Of a stretch of 64,000 nucleotides of DNA, positions 62,070-64,000 are shown piece by piece; position 1 is the first letter of the stretch; each line of letters opens with the position of its first letter. The notes beneath the pieces are model-generated. The model saw nothing but the letters and a program-made list of their open reading frames with translations. It was not told where the DNA came from and ran no database searches. Source of the stretch: Novosphingobium sp. GTDB lineage: Bacteria; Pseudomonadota; Alphaproteobacteria; Sphingomonadales; Sphingomonadaceae. The DNA lies in the NCBI GenBank assembly GCA_024236215.1, contig JACKKX010000001.1:609501-673500 (forward strand), given 5' to 3'. The translations under genes were made by a program, and so were the position numbers.

Positions 62070-62375
62070 TCAAGCCGATGTCGCGCCGCCGTCAAGCGGG
62101 AGAGTGCCATCCGGCTGGCCTTGAGGTCCATCGCCACGCTTGCGCGCCTTGCTCTGAAAGAAGGCCGAGCCACGTTTGCGCCACGCCTCCTTCTTTTGGG
62201 CATCGCTGGTTTCCGCGATGACGAGCATCGCACCGGCGAGCGTTTCCGCATCGGTCGCATCGGCCCCGGTGGCAATCACCAGTTCGCCGAGTTGCTGCAC
62301 GCGGCGTTCTTTCAGTTGCTTCGCCTTGTCGGCGAGCGCCTTGAGTTCCGAATCAAAGTCACGGGGTTTGCGCAT
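62070..62375 (-). CDS. traC: TraC-like conjugal transfer protein
   Basis: The 101-residue helical protein has the pattern MRKPRDFDSELKALADKAKQLKERRVQQLGELVIATGADATDAETLAGAMLVI and WRKRGSAFFQSKARK. It is similar in size and place to TraC of Ti-type regions, which helps the relaxosome; some annotations call this family TraD. It is divergent from traA, with the candidate oriT between. Confidence 0.75.
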   Translation of the reverse strand: MRKPRDFDSELKALADKAKQLKERRVQQLGELVIATGADATDAETLAGAMLVIAETSDAQKKEAWRKRGSAFFQSKARKRGDGPQGQPDGTLPLDGGATSA

Positions 62376-62547
62376 CGAAGTTCTCCATTGAGAGGTGATG
62401 CGCTAATGATAATATCGATGCTCTCCCAATGCTGTAGAGTCGTCGAGACAGTCTGATACCGGATAGTCCCGAGCAGGATTTTATCATGGGAGGGCGCGCT
62501 TATACGTCGTGCCGACGTGGCGCTCATGGCGTAAATGGATTGCCGTC
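62376..62547. other. oriT: candidate oriT with MOBQ-type nick motif
   Basis: On the minus strand 62491-62502 reads TAAGCGCGCCCT, one base different from the RSF1010-type nick region TAAGTGCGCCCT. Immediately beside it is a perfect inverted repeat ACGTCG-TGC-CGACGT at 62504-62518. The segment GGGCGCGCTTATACGTCG is also close to the pTi oriT core as I recall it. The region lies between divergent traC and traA, as in Ti-type elements. Confidence 0.75.
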
Positions 62548-64000
62548 ATGGCGATCTTCCACCTCTCCGTCAAAGTTATCAGCCGGTCGAGCGGGCGCAG
62601 CGCCGTGGCGGCAGCGGCCTATCGCGGGGGCGAGCGGCTGCACGACGAACGGCTCGACCGCGACCATGACTTCACCAACAAGGACGGCGTAGTCCATTCC
62701 GAGGTGATGCTGCCGGAAGGCGCGCCGGAGGAATTTGCCGATCGCGAAAAGCTCTGGAATGCCGTCGAGGCCGCCGAGAAGCGCAAGGACGCGCAGCTTG
62801 CCCGCGAGGTCGAATTCGCCATTCCGCGCGAGCTGACCAAGGAACAGGGCATCGAGCTGGCGCGGGAGTTTACCGAAGCCGAGTTCGTCGACAAGGGCAT
62901 GATCGCCGACCTCAATGTCCATTGGGATATTGGCGCGGACGGCCAGCCCAAGCCCCACGCGCATGTCATGCTCACGATGCGGGAAATTGGGCGCCAAGTC
63001 GGCAAAGACGGGTTCGGTCCGAAGGTGCGCGAGTGGAACAAGGCTGAGCTGGTGGAGCAGTGGCGCGAGCGCTGGGCCGAACACGTCAACCAGTGCCTTG
63101 CCGAACTCGATATCGATGCGCGGATCGATCACCGCAGCCTGGAGGCGCAGGGCATTGCGCTGGAGCCGCAAGACAAGATCGGTCCCGCCGCTTCGCGAAT
63201 GGGCGTACGCGGACTTGAGGTTGAACGCATCGACGATCATCGCGCCGTCGCACAACGCAATGGTGAGCGGATTATCGCCAATCCCGCTGTCGCGCTCGAC
63301 GCGATCACGCACAGCCAGGCCACTTTCACGAACCGCGACCTTGCCATGTTCGTGCACCGGCACAGCTACGGGAAAGAGCAGTTCGATTTGGCGATGAGCG
63401 CGGTTCGCGGATCATCCGACCTTGTCGCACTGGGCAAAGACGGACGCGGCGAGGACCGGTTCACATCGCTCCAGATGATCGAGACCGAGCAGCGGCTTGG
63501 CCGCGCTTCGGATTTGCTGGCGGAGCGCGAGCAGCATCAGGTCGAAGATCATGGCCGGGAGGGAGCGCTGGCGCGCGCCGAGACACGCGGCATGATCCTG
63601 TCCGGCGAGCAGCGCGCAGCGTTCGAGCTTGTGACTGACAATCGCGGCCTCAGTGTTGTCGTCGGCTATGCCGGGACCGGCAAGAGCGCGATGCTGGGCG
63701 TGGCGCGCGAGGCATGGGAGAGCGCGGGCTATACCGTTCGAGGTGCGGCGCTGTCCGGGATTGCCGCAGAGGGGCTGGAGCACGGTTCGGGCATTGCATC
63801 GCGCACCATCGCCAGCCTTGAGCACCAGTGGGGCCAGGGCCGCGAATTGCTCACCTCGCGCGACGTGCTGGTGATCGATGAAGCAGGCATGGTCGGCACG
63901 CGCCAGATGGAGCGCGTGCTCTCCCATGCCGCCTATGCAGGCGCGAAAGTTGTCCTGGTCGGCGATCCGCAACAGCTCCAGGCCATCGAAGCCGGAGCCG
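62548..64000 (+). CDS. traA: Ti-type TraA relaxase-helicase, 3' end outside window
   Basis: The first 484 residues are visible. An N-terminal MobA/MobL relaxase domain has the active Tyr25 in AAAAYRGGE and the HxH motif PHAHVML at 136-142 with MREIGRQ. It is followed by an ATPase/helicase domain with Walker A GYAGTGKS at 373-380 and Walker B VIDEAGMV at about 442-449, and the motif GDPQQLQAIE at the window end. TraA nicks oriT and unwinds the transferred strand. The frame stays open to the end; the usual protein is about 1000 residues. Confidence 0.93.
   Translation, partial: MAIFHLSVKVISRSSGRSAVAAAAYRGGERLHDERLDRDHDFTNKDGVVHSEVMLPEGAPEEFADREKLWNAVEAAEKRKDAQLAREVEFAIPRELTKEQGIELAREFTEAEFVDKGMIADLNVHWDIGADGQPKPHAHVMLTMREIGRQVGKDGFGPKVREWNKAELVEQWRERWAEHVNQCLAELDIDARIDHRSLEAQGIALEPQDKIGPAASRMGVRGLEVERIDDHRAVAQRNGERIIANPAVALDAITHSQATFTNRDLAMFVHRHSYGKEQFDLAMSAVRGSSDLVALGKDGRGEDRFTSLQMIETEQRLGRASDLLAEREQHQVEDHGREGALARAETRGMILSGEQRAAFELVTDNRGLSVVVGYAGTGKSAMLGVAREAWESAGYTVRGAALSGIAAEGLEHGSGIASRTIASLEHQWGQGRELLTSRDVLVIDEAGMVGTRQMERVLSHAAYAGAKVVLVGDPQQLQAIEAGA

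Noticed and set aside
62524-63363. Minus-strand ORF opposite traA
   Set aside because: The plus strand carries the relaxase motifs; this is its mirror.

Overview
This is a high-GC alphaproteobacterial chromosome segment. The gene families and neighbourhoods point to the Sphingomonadales, probably an Erythrobacter-like or Novosphingobium-like organism: UPF0262 and CC_3452-type proteins, many TonB-dependent receptors, rpmH-rnpA-yidD-yidC-yihA, and ubiE-ubiB beside mutM-rpsT-dnaA. I cannot name the species from sequence alone.

Positions 1 to about 46.7 kb are core chromosome. In order they hold: a DUF4136 tail; dut and coaBC; membrane proteins and ftsH; a 273-bp element with perfect 24-bp terminal inverted repeats; a DUF3667 protein; rpoZ, dnaB, a UPF0262 protein, a GH25-like protein and cdd; an M14 carboxypeptidase with two DUF4136 proteins; galE, rpmJ, a HAD phosphatase, a CC_3452 protein, an HxlR regulator and comM; the rpmH-rnpA-yidD-yidC-yihA block; a phosphodiesterase paired with a TonB receptor; a TetR-controlled small operon with a clear palindromic operator; dapE, a dicarboxylate symporter, nth and dapB; a sirtuin, an E1-like enzyme and an SDR; dnaA, rpsT and mutM; ubiE-ubiB, a tyrosine phosphatase and a YbaK deacylase; and a second large TonB receptor.

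At about 47.0 kb the chromosome is interrupted. A sulfotransferase gene survives only as its 3' end. Next to it lie a P4-type tyrosine integrase and an AlpA-type regulator, and from there to the window end the content is that of an integrative mobile element. Its cargo is surface structures: a chaperone-usher-like cluster (a separately terminated major subunit, two or three further subunit-like secreted proteins, a periplasmic chaperone, and an outer-membrane barrel ending in an SdrD-B-like domain), then three TadE/TadG-like proteins. IS1380-family and IS5-family insertion sequences are interleaved. The right side is a Ti-type mobilisation region: traD-traC facing a TraA relaxase-helicase that runs off the window, with a MOBQ-like nick motif and adjacent palindrome between them (candidate oriT).

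The most interesting part is 49.2-55.5 kb. The cluster does not look like a textbook chaperone-usher operon. It has a run of ten G residues 8 nt before the start codon of a central subunit gene, a plausible phase-variation switch, and helically phased TTGCCGG repeats upstream of a second subunit gene. Carriage on a mobilisable element suggests an exchangeable adhesion module.
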